Source: a bacterium (GTDB lineage: Bacteria; Babelota; Babeliae; Babelales; CAIQNR01). From it: a DNA stretch of 18,592 nucleotides. The translations under genes were made by a program, and so were the position numbers. The DNA is taken from contig CANNBR010000011.1 of the NCBI GenBank assembly GCA_947502805.1, positions 1 to 18,592 on the forward strand, written 5' to 3'. Positions 7,756 to 15,759 of this stretch are shown here, piece after piece (position 1 is the stretch's first letter; the number at the start of each line of letters is the position of its first letter). The notes below the pieces were generated by a model. It made no database searches, was not told the DNA's origin, and was given only the letters and a program-made list of their open reading frames with translations.

Positions 7756-8421
7756 ATGTATTTAGTTGAAGGCAATGTTGGCGCAGGAAAATCAACACTT
7801 CTTTCTTTACTCTCGCAACAACTTCCTTTGGTACAAGTTGTTTTTGAAGCAGTGAATTCTTGGGATAAAGTTGATCATGGCACTTCTCTTCTTGCTCATT
7901 TTTATAAAGATACTGCTCGTTGGTCTTACACCATGGAAACCTTCACCATGTTCAAACGCATACAGGAACATTTACGCGAACAGGCAGACACTAATCCTTT
8001 CAGAATTATCGAACGCTCGCTGTATTCAGGGCATTACTGTTTTGCAAGAAATGGCTACCTGCAAGGAGTTTTAGATGAAGCTGAATGGGTGCTCTATAAT
8101 AAATGGTTCACCTTTTTAGTAGAACAGCGTTGTAAAAGCCCTCATGGTTTTATCTACCTACAAACCGATCCTAAAGTTTGTTACGACCGTGCAAAAAAAC
8201 GAAGCCGTTCAAGCGAAGAAACTATTCCTCTTACTTATTTTGAACAGATTCACAACCAACACGAAGAGTTTTTAATAAAAAAACACGGCATTCTTCCTGG
8301 ACTTAAAGATGTTCCTGTTCTTGTTCTTGATGTTTCTGCCGAATTTGAAACTAATGAAGAACGAATAAAAGAATGCGCTGAAAAAATCTATGATTTTATG
8401 CTTTTAACAAGCAGCCGATAA
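7756..8421 (+). CDS. Deoxynucleoside kinase (dNK/dGK/TK2 family)
   Basis: This enzyme phosphorylates deoxynucleosides using a nucleoside triphosphate, the first step of DNA-precursor salvage in the cytoplasm. The 221-residue protein has the P-loop GNVGAGKST (residues 6-14), a substrate-site segment around residue 36-40, and the ERSLYSGHYCF motif, where the ERS arginine contacts substrate. The arginine-rich LID is RAKKRSRSSEE, followed by IPLTYFEQIHNQHEEFL, the usual sequence after the LID. Specificity cannot be read from the sequence. The start has AAGGGA six bases upstream. The gene ends four bases from the convergent oxidoreductase gene with no clear terminator. The family occurs in some bacteria, animals and large DNA viruses; the source here is unresolved. 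Confidence 0.88.
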   Translation: MYLVEGNVGAGKSTLLSLLSQQLPLVQVVFEAVNSWDKVDHGTSLLAHFYKDTARWSYTMETFTMFKRIQEHLREQADTNPFRIIERSLYSGHYCFARNGYLQGVLDEAEWVLYNKWFTFLVEQRCKSPHGFIYLQTDPKVCYDRAKKRSRSSEETIPLTYFEQIHNQHEEFLIKKHGILPGLKDVPVLVLDVSAEFETNEERIKECAEKIYDFMLLTSSR

Positions 8422-8425
8422 GCTC

Positions 8426-9709
8426 TTATGGAATAATTTTTTTCATACTGTTACATAAAGCAAAAGAAAGCTTAGTGCCAAGTATCGATTGTAATATGCC
8501 ACCAATAGGAAATGATCGATACGGAGAAAAATAAGAATCCAAATCAGATTTTCCTTCAAGCAAGCTTTCCGCGCTGTAGCGACCAAGTGCCGCAGCTATC
8601 GGCAATCCAGCAGCAGCAGAAATATAGTACAAATAAGGCTTATCTTTATCGCGACCAGCAATCGGCGCAATATCTTTGGAAATGCCAATTAATCCTGGCC
8701 ACATTTGTTTAAACTGAATATTCAGACCCGGAAATTTTGTAGTAAAATAACCTGTTAGTTTATTGAACACGCGCTTGTTATCATGATCAGGGTTTGATGC
8801 ATAGGTCGTTAAAACAGTTCCTCCACCCAAAAGTAAGCGATTATCAGGAGTGATACGAAAGTAGTTGTACACCAACTCTGAATCCCACACGAGAAGATTT
8901 TTTTCTGGAAAAATTGCCTCTTTTTGCCCATCAGTTAACTGCTCAGAAATCATCAAAAAAGTTTGTGCGTGATACACATCCTGTTTTAATAAACCTAGTT
9001 CAGGCATAAAGTGATCGGTGCATACAACAATGTAATCAGCTACAATCTGCGCATGGGGGGTTGTAACCATGTGATCGTTAATTGCAATAACGGCCGTATC
9101 TTCAAAAATCATAACCCCTGTTTTTTGCAGCTGCTTCTTCATTTCCTGACAATAAAGATAGCCATTTATGCCAAAGGTTTCTTCGTAACTTACTCCCCCG
9201 AAGTAGCCATCTGATGCAATAGACTTGCGCACTGTATCTTGGGTATATAATGCAGTTTTGTAGCCAAACTTCGCTAAGTTCTGGTGTTCGATTTCGAGTG
9301 TTTTAAATTCATTCTTGGTAGCGGCAACCATAAGAGTATCTTGTGGCGCATACTCGCAAGCAAAGGAATGTTGTTTAATATTGTTTCGTATATCATCCAC
9401 ACCACTCGTAATAAAATCCCAAATCGCATGCGCTATTTCAAAATTGTAGCGCTTTGAAAAGTCGGTAAAAGAAAGTTCTGCATTAGGAGTTACAAATCCT
9501 GAACTTTTTCCTGTAGCTCCCGAACCACAATAATACTGCTCAAGTACCACCACTTTTTTACCTCTTTTACTCCAAGCCTGAGCAGCAGAAAGCCCCGCCA
9601 TACCACCACCAATAATTACTACATCAGTAGTTATATTTTCATGACATCCAGGCTCTGCTTTACGATTAAGATACCAATACGTTTGATCCTGCGGCATCCA
9701 TGTATTCAT
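8426..9709 (-). CDS. FAD-dependent oxidoreductase of the DAO family
   Basis: The 427-residue protein has an N-terminal dinucleotide-binding fold (DVVIIGGGMAGLSAA, near residues 29-43) with the acidic end of strand two in VVVLEQ, then GSGATGKSSGFV. Near the C-terminus is a second flavin-contacting stretch (GLIGISKDIAPIAGRDKDKP, then SAAAGLPIAAALG). This layout matches the D-amino-acid-oxidase family, especially gamma-glutamylputrescine/amine oxidase-like members that start with a YW-containing segment (QTYWYL here). The likely reaction is oxidation of a C-N bond with FAD; the substrate is not deducible. No signal peptide, so probably cytoplasmic. The ATG at 9707-9709 has AAGGGA upstream. It is separated from tyrS by 92 bases and may have its own promoter. 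A role in polyamine or amino-acid use would be a guess. Confidence 0.82.
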   Translation of the reverse strand: MNTWMPQDQTYWYLNRKAEPGCHENITTDVVIIGGGMAGLSAAQAWSKRGKKVVVLEQYYCGSGATGKSSGFVTPNAELSFTDFSKRYNFEIAHAIWDFITSGVDDIRNNIKQHSFACEYAPQDTLMVAATKNEFKTLEIEHQNLAKFGYKTALYTQDTVRKSIASDGYFGGVSYEETFGINGYLYCQEMKKQLQKTGVMIFEDTAVIAINDHMVTTPHAQIVADYIVVCTDHFMPELGLLKQDVYHAQTFLMISEQLTDGQKEAIFPEKNLLVWDSELVYNYFRITPDNRLLLGGGTVLTTYASNPDHDNKRVFNKLTGYFTTKFPGLNIQFKQMWPGLIGISKDIAPIAGRDKDKPYLYYISAAAGLPIAAALGRYSAESLLEGKSDLDSYFSPYRSFPIGGILQSILGTKLSFALCNSMKKIIP

Positions 9710-9801
9710 AAGAGTCCCTTTTTTTGATTTTTTTTATTAAGAACTTATCCGATACCACCTAAGTCATCATGATTCATTAAAGAAATCAATTACTAAGAGC
9801 T

Positions 9802-10989
9802 CTAAGCGATCTTATAAATACGGTGCTTGCCAACTTTAATGATCATGCCCGGTTTCCAAGTAATGAGCGCTTTAAAGTCAGTTACCGCTTGCGCATCAAT
9901 AACTACCGCATTCGTTTCTATTAAACGTTTAGCTTCAGATGATGTCTTAATGGCGCCCAACTCTTTTAAGAGATCTACAATCCATAGAGGGTTGGCCAAT
10001 CCTGCTGGTAGCGTAACTTCTTGTGCTTGAGATAAATCTTTTTTCTGAAAAATCGTTTCAAAATACTGTTGTGCTGTATCAGCTTCAGTCGGTGACCAAA
10101 AGAGTGAAAGTATCTGGTGTGCCATGCTCTTTTTTAAATCAAGAGGATGCTCAATACCCGCATTAATACGTTGTTGCATTGCAGTAATCTCTTCGAGAGA
10201 TGTCAGTAAAAGTACTTCATAATAACGCCACATAAGCACATCAGAAATAGACATCAATTTTCCGTACGCATCTTGTGGTGATTCTGAAAGACCAATGTAG
10301 TTGCCCAATGATTTGGACATTTTTTCAACCCCATCAAGACCTTCAAGAAGAGGTAATGTCATGATGACTTGCGGCTCTTGACCATACTGTTCTTGTAAAA
10401 AACGGCCCATCAAAAGGTTGAATGTTTGATCGGTTCCACCAAGTTCAACGTCTGCTTTTAAAACAACAGAATCATACCCTTGCATCAGCGGATAGAACAG
10501 TTCATGGAACCCAATAGGGCTCTTCTGTTCTAAACGATTAGCAAAATCTTCTCGCTCAATAAGGCGAGCCACTGTTACTTTTGCACAGAGCTTTAACATA
10601 TCAGCTGCATCTAGTTTTGAGAGCCATTCAGAGTTAAAATAAAGTTTAAAGTTTTCTTTTGAAAGCACTTTACTCACTTGTTCAAGATACGTTTGCGTAT
10701 TAACAATAATTGCTTCACGGGAAAGCTCAGGACGTGTTTTTGATTTACCTGTTGGATCGCCAATGGCTGCGGTAAAATCACCAATCAAACACAAAATTTC
10801 ATGCCCCATATCCTGGAATTGGCGCAACTTCCTAAGCACTACTGCATGGCCAAGATGTAAATCGGGAGCTGTTGGATCCATCCCTAATTTAATACGTAGC
10901 TTTTTTCCTGTTGCTAACTTTTTTTCAAAATCTTTTTCAGGGATAACAGCAACAATGCCTCTTTTAAGAACTTCTATTTGTTCATTCAT
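9802..10989 (-). CDS. tyrS: Tyrosyl-tRNA synthetase
   Basis: A class I aminoacyl-tRNA synthetase that charges tRNA-Tyr in the cytoplasm. The 395-residue product has the HIGH-type motif in APDLHLGHAVVLRKL (near residue 40-54), GDFTAAIGDPTGKSKTR, the tyrosine-pocket region QGYDSVVLKADVELGGTDQ, and KMSKS in EKMSKSLGNYIGL. An S4 RNA-binding domain (about residues 330-395) ends KVGKHRIYKIA. The HLGH form and the length point to the second bacterial TyrRS subgroup (TyrZ-like). The ATG has TAAGGA about eight bases upstream. The upstream membrane-protein gene ends ten bases before it on the same strand, so the two are likely cotranscribed. Confidence 0.96.
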   Translation of the reverse strand: MNEQIEVLKRGIVAVIPEKDFEKKLATGKKLRIKLGMDPTAPDLHLGHAVVLRKLRQFQDMGHEILCLIGDFTAAIGDPTGKSKTRPELSREAIIVNTQTYLEQVSKVLSKENFKLYFNSEWLSKLDAADMLKLCAKVTVARLIEREDFANRLEQKSPIGFHELFYPLMQGYDSVVLKADVELGGTDQTFNLLMGRFLQEQYGQEPQVIMTLPLLEGLDGVEKMSKSLGNYIGLSESPQDAYGKLMSISDVLMWRYYEVLLLTSLEEITAMQQRINAGIEHPLDLKKSMAHQILSLFWSPTEADTAQQYFETIFQKKDLSQAQEVTLPAGLANPLWIVDLLKELGAIKTSSEAKRLIETNAVVIDAQAVTDFKALITWKPGMIIKVGKHRIYKIA

Positions 10990-10999
10990 TGCATGTTCC

Positions 11000-11731
11000 T
11001 TACGAAAGAAGAGTTATATATTTCCAGAACCACATACCAATCGAAATGATCAGCCAGAGGATACCACTATGAATCTTATTCACAAACAACATTAAAAGAA
11101 GAATAGGAACGATAAACATTATCCACTGCAAACGATCACCAGAGTAAATACCAAAAGCCCCTTGCTCATCTTTAGAAAAATAGAAAAAGCCTACATAAAA
11201 AAGATTCACAATAATGTTAAACGCAGCCAGCATGCTATTAAAAAAGATAATATTACGCAGCAATAATGCTACCACAACAGCAAATGAAGATGTTGCTTCA
11301 TACCCCGGATATAATACTGCAGTGCGCGCTTGAGAAAAACTTAAAAAGAATTCAAGCGGATCAGATCCAAATAAAAGAACAAAGCAAAAAAGAGCCAACA
11401 AAGCCATTACAATATTTGCAAAAGCATCTGATAGATAAGCAGTGAACATTTTTGCCACACGCCACTTGCCGTAAAAATTATGTGGATTAAGAGGAATATA
11501 TTGACCGAAACCAAAGGGGGTAAGCCCCAATGACATAATGGCTAACCAAAAAAAACTCACGTGAACCATCGGATTGAGTGTTAAAAAGCCCAATTTTTCT
11601 GGAGTATCATCACCCATTTTTTCTGCTACCCATGCTCTAAAGCATCCGATAATAGGAATAATAGAAAAATAAGTAATCAAGACAATTAACGTATCGATCA
11701 TTAACTCTGTTGCTTGAACGGTCATACCCAC
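11000..11731 (-). CDS. Site-2-protease (M50)-like membrane protein lacking zinc ligands
   Basis: The 243-residue polytopic protein aligns by eye with bacterial site-2 proteases. GDDTPEKLGFLTLNPMVHV (residues 40-58) matches their GD.T....GRLTLNP..H region, and PFGFGQYIPLNPHNF matches the PFGWAKPVPVNP.N segment. AFNIIVNLFYVG (170-181) sits where AFNLLPIPPLDG is expected. The zinc residues are gone: the HEFAHAWVA stretch reads IGCFRAWVA (His28 to Ile, Glu29 to Gly, His32 to Arg) and the Asp of LDG is Val180. It should therefore not be a working protease, but may keep a scaffold or substrate-binding role. The start is GTG at 11729-11731, with AGGAG six bases upstream; ATG at 11723-11725 would be too far. 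At least five hydrophobic stretches. It precedes tyrS by ten bases. Confidence 0.75.
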   Translation of the reverse strand: MGMTVQATELMIDTLIVLITYFSIIPIIGCFRAWVAEKMGDDTPEKLGFLTLNPMVHVSFFWLAIMSLGLTPFGFGQYIPLNPHNFYGKWRVAKMFTAYLSDAFANIVMALLALFCFVLLFGSDPLEFFLSFSQARTAVLYPGYEATSSFAVVVALLLRNIIFFNSMLAAFNIIVNLFYVGFFYFSKDEQGAFGIYSGDRLQWIMFIVPILLLMLFVNKIHSGILWLIISIGMWFWKYITLLS

Positions 11732-11737
11732 GGAAAA

Positions 11738-11742
11738 CTCCT
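11738..11742 (-). promoter_or_regulatory. Ribosome binding site deciding the GTG start of the M50-like gene
   Basis: AGGAG on the minus strand ends six bases before the GTG at 11729-11731. It is 12 bases from the in-frame ATG two codons later, so GTG fits better. The choice changes only two residues. Confidence 0.6.
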
Positions 11743-11790
11743 ACACAAGATCGTTATTTTTATCATGACTCAGTTTAAAAAGATTTCCCA

Positions 11791-11814
11791 GAAGGGTCAA
11801 ACTCATGACCCTTC
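11791..11814. promoter_or_regulatory. Perfect 9-bp inverted repeat between divergent genes
   Basis: GAAGGGTCA (11791-11799) and TGACCCTTC (11806-11814) are exact reverse complements separated by six bases. The element lies roughly mid-way between the divergent starts of the M50-like gene and the TMTC-like gene. No T-run follows directly on either strand, so an operator or leader hairpin is more likely than a terminator. No other copy was seen in the window. Confidence 0.5.
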
Positions 11815-11879
11815 GTAGACAAAAAATAACAGCGTTATAAGCTCTGAAGCTTCATAGATAAATTATGACAGCGAGCCTA

Positions 11880-11886
11880 AAAAGGG
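11880..11886 (+). promoter_or_regulatory. Ribosome binding site deciding the start of the TMTC-like gene
   Basis: AAAGGGA ends eight bases before the ATG at 11895-11897. The upstream in-frame ATG at 11865 has no such site and would place this site inside the coding region, so 11895 is chosen. Confidence 0.65.
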
Positions 11887-11894
11887 AATTCATT

Positions 11895-14027
11895 ATGCAT
11901 GTATCGCCAAAAAAAGAACCTCACTCATCAAACTGGAAATGGACCCTAGTTGCTATCGTTACGCTAACAGTTGCGACTGTCATCGCATACTATCCTTCCC
12001 TTTCTTACGGTTTTCAGTTTGATGACATTTACAATATTCAAAAGTTTTTTCACTTACGTATCAGTGATATCAGTTCATGGATGTTTGGAGGTGGCCGATG
12101 GATTAGCTACATGCTCAATACCATCCATTACAAAATTGGAAAACATAACCCCTTTGTCTACCGACGCTCAAACATGGTCTTCCATATATCAACAGGACTT
12201 CTTATATTTTTTGTAACCTATCTCTCTCTTTTAGGGCTCAAGAAATATGGATCCATTGTAAAAAAAGCATTTCCTCTAGCCTTTTTCACTGCACTTTTAT
12301 TTTTACTCCATCCAGTTCAAACACAAACGGTCTCCTATGTTATTCAAGGGCAGCTTGAAGGGCTTGCCAGCCTTTTTATGATGGCAATTATTCTTGTCTA
12401 TCTCTTCTATCAAAAAGCTGAATCATGGAAAGTAAAAGCACCACTTTTGATACTCATTACTGTTCTTGGAATACTTTCCTGCGGCACTAAAGAAATTGCA
12501 GTTCTTTCCCCACTTATGCTCCTTCTATTTGATTGGTTTTTTGTCTCTCAAGGCAGCTTTACAGAACTAAAAAAGAAGTGGCTTTTCTTTATTAGCTACA
12601 CAGCTCTTATCGCATTTCAGTACCTTCGATATTTAAATTTCCACTTTCTCAAAACATCTTTTTTAGGAACAGCAGTACTCCCTAATAATGTTGGCAATGT
12701 AATCACTGCCAATGCCGCACAAACCATTAACCCACTGACTTATTTTATGTCTCAATTCAAAGTAGTTGTTCATTATATTGTTATGTTTCTATGGCCTTTT
12801 AATATTAGCGTCGACTACGACTGGATAATGCCCTCAACTTTTTTCAGTGCAGAAGTAATCCTTCCCCTCTTGCTTCTTCTTTTTTTACTAGCAGGAACAC
12901 TGATTTTATTACGCAAAGACAATACGCATCTTGTTGCTTTTTGTTCTTTGTGGTTTTTTATTGGCCTTGCCCCACGTTCAACTATTATTCCTTCAACAGA
13001 ATTAGTTGCTGATTACAAAACCTATTTCAGCTCCTTTGGAATCTTCTTATTACTTTCTCTAGCTCTTGTATTTGGCTTTGAATGGTTTACCAAAAAGCTC
13101 TCATTTAAAAACAATCAATTAAGCGCTTATGGAGTAACAACTCTGTGTATCATACTTCTTGGATTGAGCACTTATGAGCGAAATCAAATATGGCGATCAG
13201 GCGAAGCTTTTTGGATGAGCAATATTCAAAATTCACCAAAAAAAGCACGCGCTTACAACAATTATGCCGTTGCTATTGCAGAACATGAACGATACGCCGA
13301 AGCAATTCCTTACTTACGCAAAGCTATAAAACTAGATCCTTTCTACCCAGATCCATGGAGTAATCTTTCAGTCTGTTATTGCAGAACAGGAAAGCTTGAT
13401 ATTGCCATTAATTCCTTACGGCGCGCACTTACCATAAATCCAAACTACCCAGAATTTTACAACAACCTTTCTTCCTACCTCCTTACAAAAAAAGAATATG
13501 CTGAAGTGAAAAAACTTACCCAACATGCTATTAAGCTGCGGCCTTATTACGGCAAAGCCCATTTTAATTGGGGACAAGCCTTGTATGAAGAAGGAGATAA
13601 ACCAGGCGCTTTTGAGAAAATAAAATTTGCTTGTATTAATGCAGACTACCAAGCAGTTGAATCATTCAAATCGTATGCAGAACTCAGCGTAGAGTTACAA
13701 AAATATGAAGATGCACTTGTAGGATTCACTCACCTTGCAGAATTAACCCCTCACGACACTGATGTTATTTTTAATATTGGTAATGCACACTACTGCCTTA
13801 ACCATTTAGAGGAAGCACAACAAGTCTATGAATCTCTCCTTGCAAAAAACCCTCAAGAATATCGTTCATGGCTCAACCTTGCAGAAGTGTATGTTAAGAA
13901 AAATAATCTACCTGCAGCCCTTGCTTGTTATGAAAAAGCACAACCTATGGCCTCCTATCACCCTGTTGTAGTAACCAGGCTTGCAGAATGCAAACAACAT
14001 ATTGCTCGCGGAAGTAATGTAGTCTAA
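11895..14027 (+). CDS. TMTC-like membrane glycosyltransferase (GT-C fold) with C-terminal TPRs
   Basis: The 710-residue protein has two halves. Residues about 15-430 are polytopic and match GT-C transferases of the TMTC/DUF1736 type. Features are a first membrane helix followed by YPSLSYGFQFDDIYNI with the acidic pair D43-D44, RWISYMLNTIHY, LLHPVQTQTVSYVIQGQLEGLASL (H139), and a Lys-Glu pair (K199-E200) in CGTKEIAVLSPL. From about 450 to 705 are tetratricopeptide repeats (for example NNYAVAIAEHERYAEAIPYL and AIKLDPFYPDPWSNL). Animal TMTC proteins attach O-linked mannose to cadherins; the role of bacterial relatives is not established. A lipid-linked sugar donor and transfer to an exported protein are inferences. 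The start at 11895 is set by the AAAGGGA site. A hairpin terminator follows at 14081-14108. Confidence 0.82.
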   Translation: MHVSPKKEPHSSNWKWTLVAIVTLTVATVIAYYPSLSYGFQFDDIYNIQKFFHLRISDISSWMFGGGRWISYMLNTIHYKIGKHNPFVYRRSNMVFHISTGLLIFFVTYLSLLGLKKYGSIVKKAFPLAFFTALLFLLHPVQTQTVSYVIQGQLEGLASLFMMAIILVYLFYQKAESWKVKAPLLILITVLGILSCGTKEIAVLSPLMLLLFDWFFVSQGSFTELKKKWLFFISYTALIAFQYLRYLNFHFLKTSFLGTAVLPNNVGNVITANAAQTINPLTYFMSQFKVVVHYIVMFLWPFNISVDYDWIMPSTFFSAEVILPLLLLLFLLAGTLILLRKDNTHLVAFCSLWFFIGLAPRSTIIPSTELVADYKTYFSSFGIFLLLSLALVFGFEWFTKKLSFKNNQLSAYGVTTLCIILLGLSTYERNQIWRSGEAFWMSNIQNSPKKARAYNNYAVAIAEHERYAEAIPYLRKAIKLDPFYPDPWSNLSVCYCRTGKLDIAINSLRRALTINPNYPEFYNNLSSYLLTKKEYAEVKKLTQHAIKLRPYYGKAHFNWGQALYEEGDKPGAFEKIKFACINADYQAVESFKSYAELSVELQKYEDALVGFTHLAELTPHDTDVIFNIGNAHYCLNHLEEAQQVYESLLAKNPQEYRSWLNLAEVYVKKNNLPAALACYEKAQPMASYHPVVVTRLAECKQHIARGSNVV

Positions 14028-14080
14028 ATAACCAAGCTTAAAATAAAGTGCTCATCATTCTAAGCCATCTCTAAAACCCT

Positions 14081-14108
14081 AAAGGCTTCGCTTCATCAGG
14101 AGGCCTTT
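14081..14108 (+). terminator. Intrinsic terminator after the TMTC-like gene
   Basis: AAAGGCTTC (14081-14089) pairs with GAGGCCTTT (14100-14108) over nine pairs including one G-T wobble, around a ten-base loop. The stem ends in a short TTTT. It lies 54 bases after the stop. The T-tract is weak, but the whole element is nearly identical to the clearer terminator at 15760-15790. Confidence 0.6.
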
Positions 14109-14256
14109 TAAGCTTAAACTGCCAACATTGAATGTTGACTATCAGAAAAGTTTTAGTGTCGCGCTTCACGTTTAACATCACCTCTTACAATAATCCTATC
14201 CTCTATGCTACTATTCAAATTGTAATATGTAATTGTGTAAAAATTTTTCATAAAAA

Positions 14257-14262
14257 AGAGGA
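14257..14262 (+). promoter_or_regulatory. Ribosome binding site deciding the start of the coiled-coil gene
   Basis: AGAGGA lies seven bases before the ATG at 14270-14272. The frame is open back to 14132, but the longer form would bury this site and the signal peptide inside the protein. Confidence 0.7.
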
Positions 14263-14269
14263 AACAGAG

Positions 14270-15646
14270 ATGAAAAAACTCATAATGATGGCACTCTGCA
14301 TGGGGCAAATAGCAATAGTGGATGCAATGCATCCAAAAGAAGTTTACCAAGAACCTACTACTGTTGAAAAGCCATTTAGCCAAAAAGTAAATGAGGTTTT
14401 AAGAAGAACAAGAATAATAATTAATCATGTTGGAGCAAAAATAGCTAAAGTATTTACTCGTGCTCAAAAAAAGCCAGCTGAAAAAACCTCTCCTGCTCGT
14501 ACAGATGATCCAAATCAAGTAAAAGATAGTGACAGACCAAGTTTATTACATAGAGCTTTGGTTAAAATAGGCCTTAGGAAAGAGCCAAAATTAGAGGATT
14601 TTAGAACATTTAATGAGCTGGAAACGGCAATAAAAGAAACTGATAAGGAAATAAGTAAATTGCAGAACACTAACCTTACTCATGATTATAAAGAAAATGA
14701 TCGTATAGTTGAAGAGGTTGCCAAACTTCAAAATAAAATAAAAAACTTAAAGAAGGCGCCTGCATATATAGAAAATGAAACAAAAGAATTTCTAGCGGCC
14801 AGAGAAAAAATAGACACTAGAAATAAAAAGCCATCCACTGATGCTATAAACACAAGCCAAGATGAATACTTTATAAATCAACTTAAACAACCGAGTTATA
14901 TAGACGGAGCAGAAGAAGCAGCAGCAGAAGCAGCAAAAGAAAAAGCAGCAAAAGCAGAAGCAGCAAAAGAAAAAGCAAAAATAAACAAAACAGCAGAAGA
15001 AATAAGAGAAGAAATAACAGAAGAAATAAAAAAATTAGAGATAGGTGTTCTTGATGCTCAAAAAAATGTTGCAGCTATTCTAAAGTTAAAACTTGTCAGT
15101 CAACACAATCCGCATGGCTATCCTACTGATGATGATGTTAAATGGTCCGAGGATTTGTCGGATGCGAAAGAAGCTGTTCTAAAAGCAGATCATGATCTTG
15201 ATAAAGCTAAGCGGGACCTTGCCGAAGCTAATGGTGGACCATCAAGAGCAGAAATAGCAAAAAAAAGAAAAGAAGACTATCTAAAGAACATACAAGAATA
15301 CAAAAAAAGAATAGAAGAAGCAAAAGAAGAAGCAAGAAATAAAAAGTTAAAAATGCAAGAAATAGCAGAAGCAATAACAGCAGAAATAAATAGTATTAAA
15401 GAACAGAACCCTAATAGTCTTACTTCTCCAGCTTATAAAGCGGTGGAAGAAAATCAAAAGGCATATACTGTTGCAAATACTGACGCGCAAAATGCGTATG
15501 ACTCTGTAATAGATAATGGCTTTGTACATGGTAGTGGTGAAGTTGCGATAAAAGAAGCTGCTGAAATGCAAAAGCTAGAGCGCGAAGCGCATACTATGCT
15601 TACTGAATCTCTAGTTAAATTCAAACTTGAGCCGGCCAAGAAGTAA
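14270..15646 (+). CDS. Secreted coiled-coil protein of unknown function
   Basis: I do not recognise this 458-residue protein. It begins with a signal peptide (MKKLIMMALCMGQIAIVDA) with probable cleavage near residue 19. The rest is almost entirely charged helix rich in Lys, Glu and Ala. A low-complexity stretch near residues 215-245 repeats AAKEKA and AAKAEA units; further coiled-coil predictions are likely around 120-170, 250-320 and 325-385. No cysteine-rich, enzymatic or membrane segment follows the signal. The low-complexity DNA is strikingly purine-rich on the coding strand (GCA, GAA, AAA codons), with short direct repeats, and probably evolves by slippage. The start is chosen from AGAGGA at 14257-14262. 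The gene stands alone between two near-identical terminators. A structural or host-facing role is possible but unsupported. Confidence 0.8.
   Translation: MKKLIMMALCMGQIAIVDAMHPKEVYQEPTTVEKPFSQKVNEVLRRTRIIINHVGAKIAKVFTRAQKKPAEKTSPARTDDPNQVKDSDRPSLLHRALVKIGLRKEPKLEDFRTFNELETAIKETDKEISKLQNTNLTHDYKENDRIVEEVAKLQNKIKNLKKAPAYIENETKEFLAAREKIDTRNKKPSTDAINTSQDEYFINQLKQPSYIDGAEEAAAEAAKEKAAKAEAAKEKAKINKTAEEIREEITEEIKKLEIGVLDAQKNVAAILKLKLVSQHNPHGYPTDDDVKWSEDLSDAKEAVLKADHDLDKAKRDLAEANGGPSRAEIAKKRKEDYLKNIQEYKKRIEEAKEEARNKKLKMQEIAEAITAEINSIKEQNPNSLTSPAYKAVEENQKAYTVANTDAQNAYDSVIDNGFVHGSGEVAIKEAAEMQKLEREAHTMLTESLVKFKLEPAKK
14911..14990 (+). repeat. Low-complexity purine-rich repeat in the coiled-coil gene
   Basis: Imperfect direct repeats of GCAGCAAAAGAAAAAGCA-type units encode Ala/Lys/Glu runs. 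The coding strand is almost free of pyrimidines apart from the C of GCA codons. Such tracts change length by polymerase slippage. Confidence 0.7.
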
Positions 15647-15759
15647 GATAATCGGTAGTTAGGAAAAACAATATGCCAAACGTTCTAGAAGGATAAAAAA
15701 TAATAATCAGAAGCGATTAAAACTAATTACTGAGGTCACCTTAGAATTATCAAAACCAT

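Noticed and set aside
8400..8450. Terminator between the convergent kinase and oxidoreductase genes
   Set aside because: Only four bases separate the stops. A T-run near 8434-8441 lies inside the oxidoreductase gene and has no convincing stem before it.
11816..11841. TAGACA and TATAAG as a promoter for the TMTC-like gene
   Set aside because: The spacing is only 14 bases, too short for a normal promoter.
14132..14269. 46-codon N-terminal extension of the coiled-coil protein
   Set aside because: No ribosome site at 14132. The internal ATG at 14270 has AGAGGA at good spacing and exposes a proper signal peptide.
15730..15744. Imperfect palindrome CTGAGGTCACCTTAG upstream of valS
   Set aside because: Short, with a mismatch and no loop. 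It is likely by chance in this much sequence and has no second copy.
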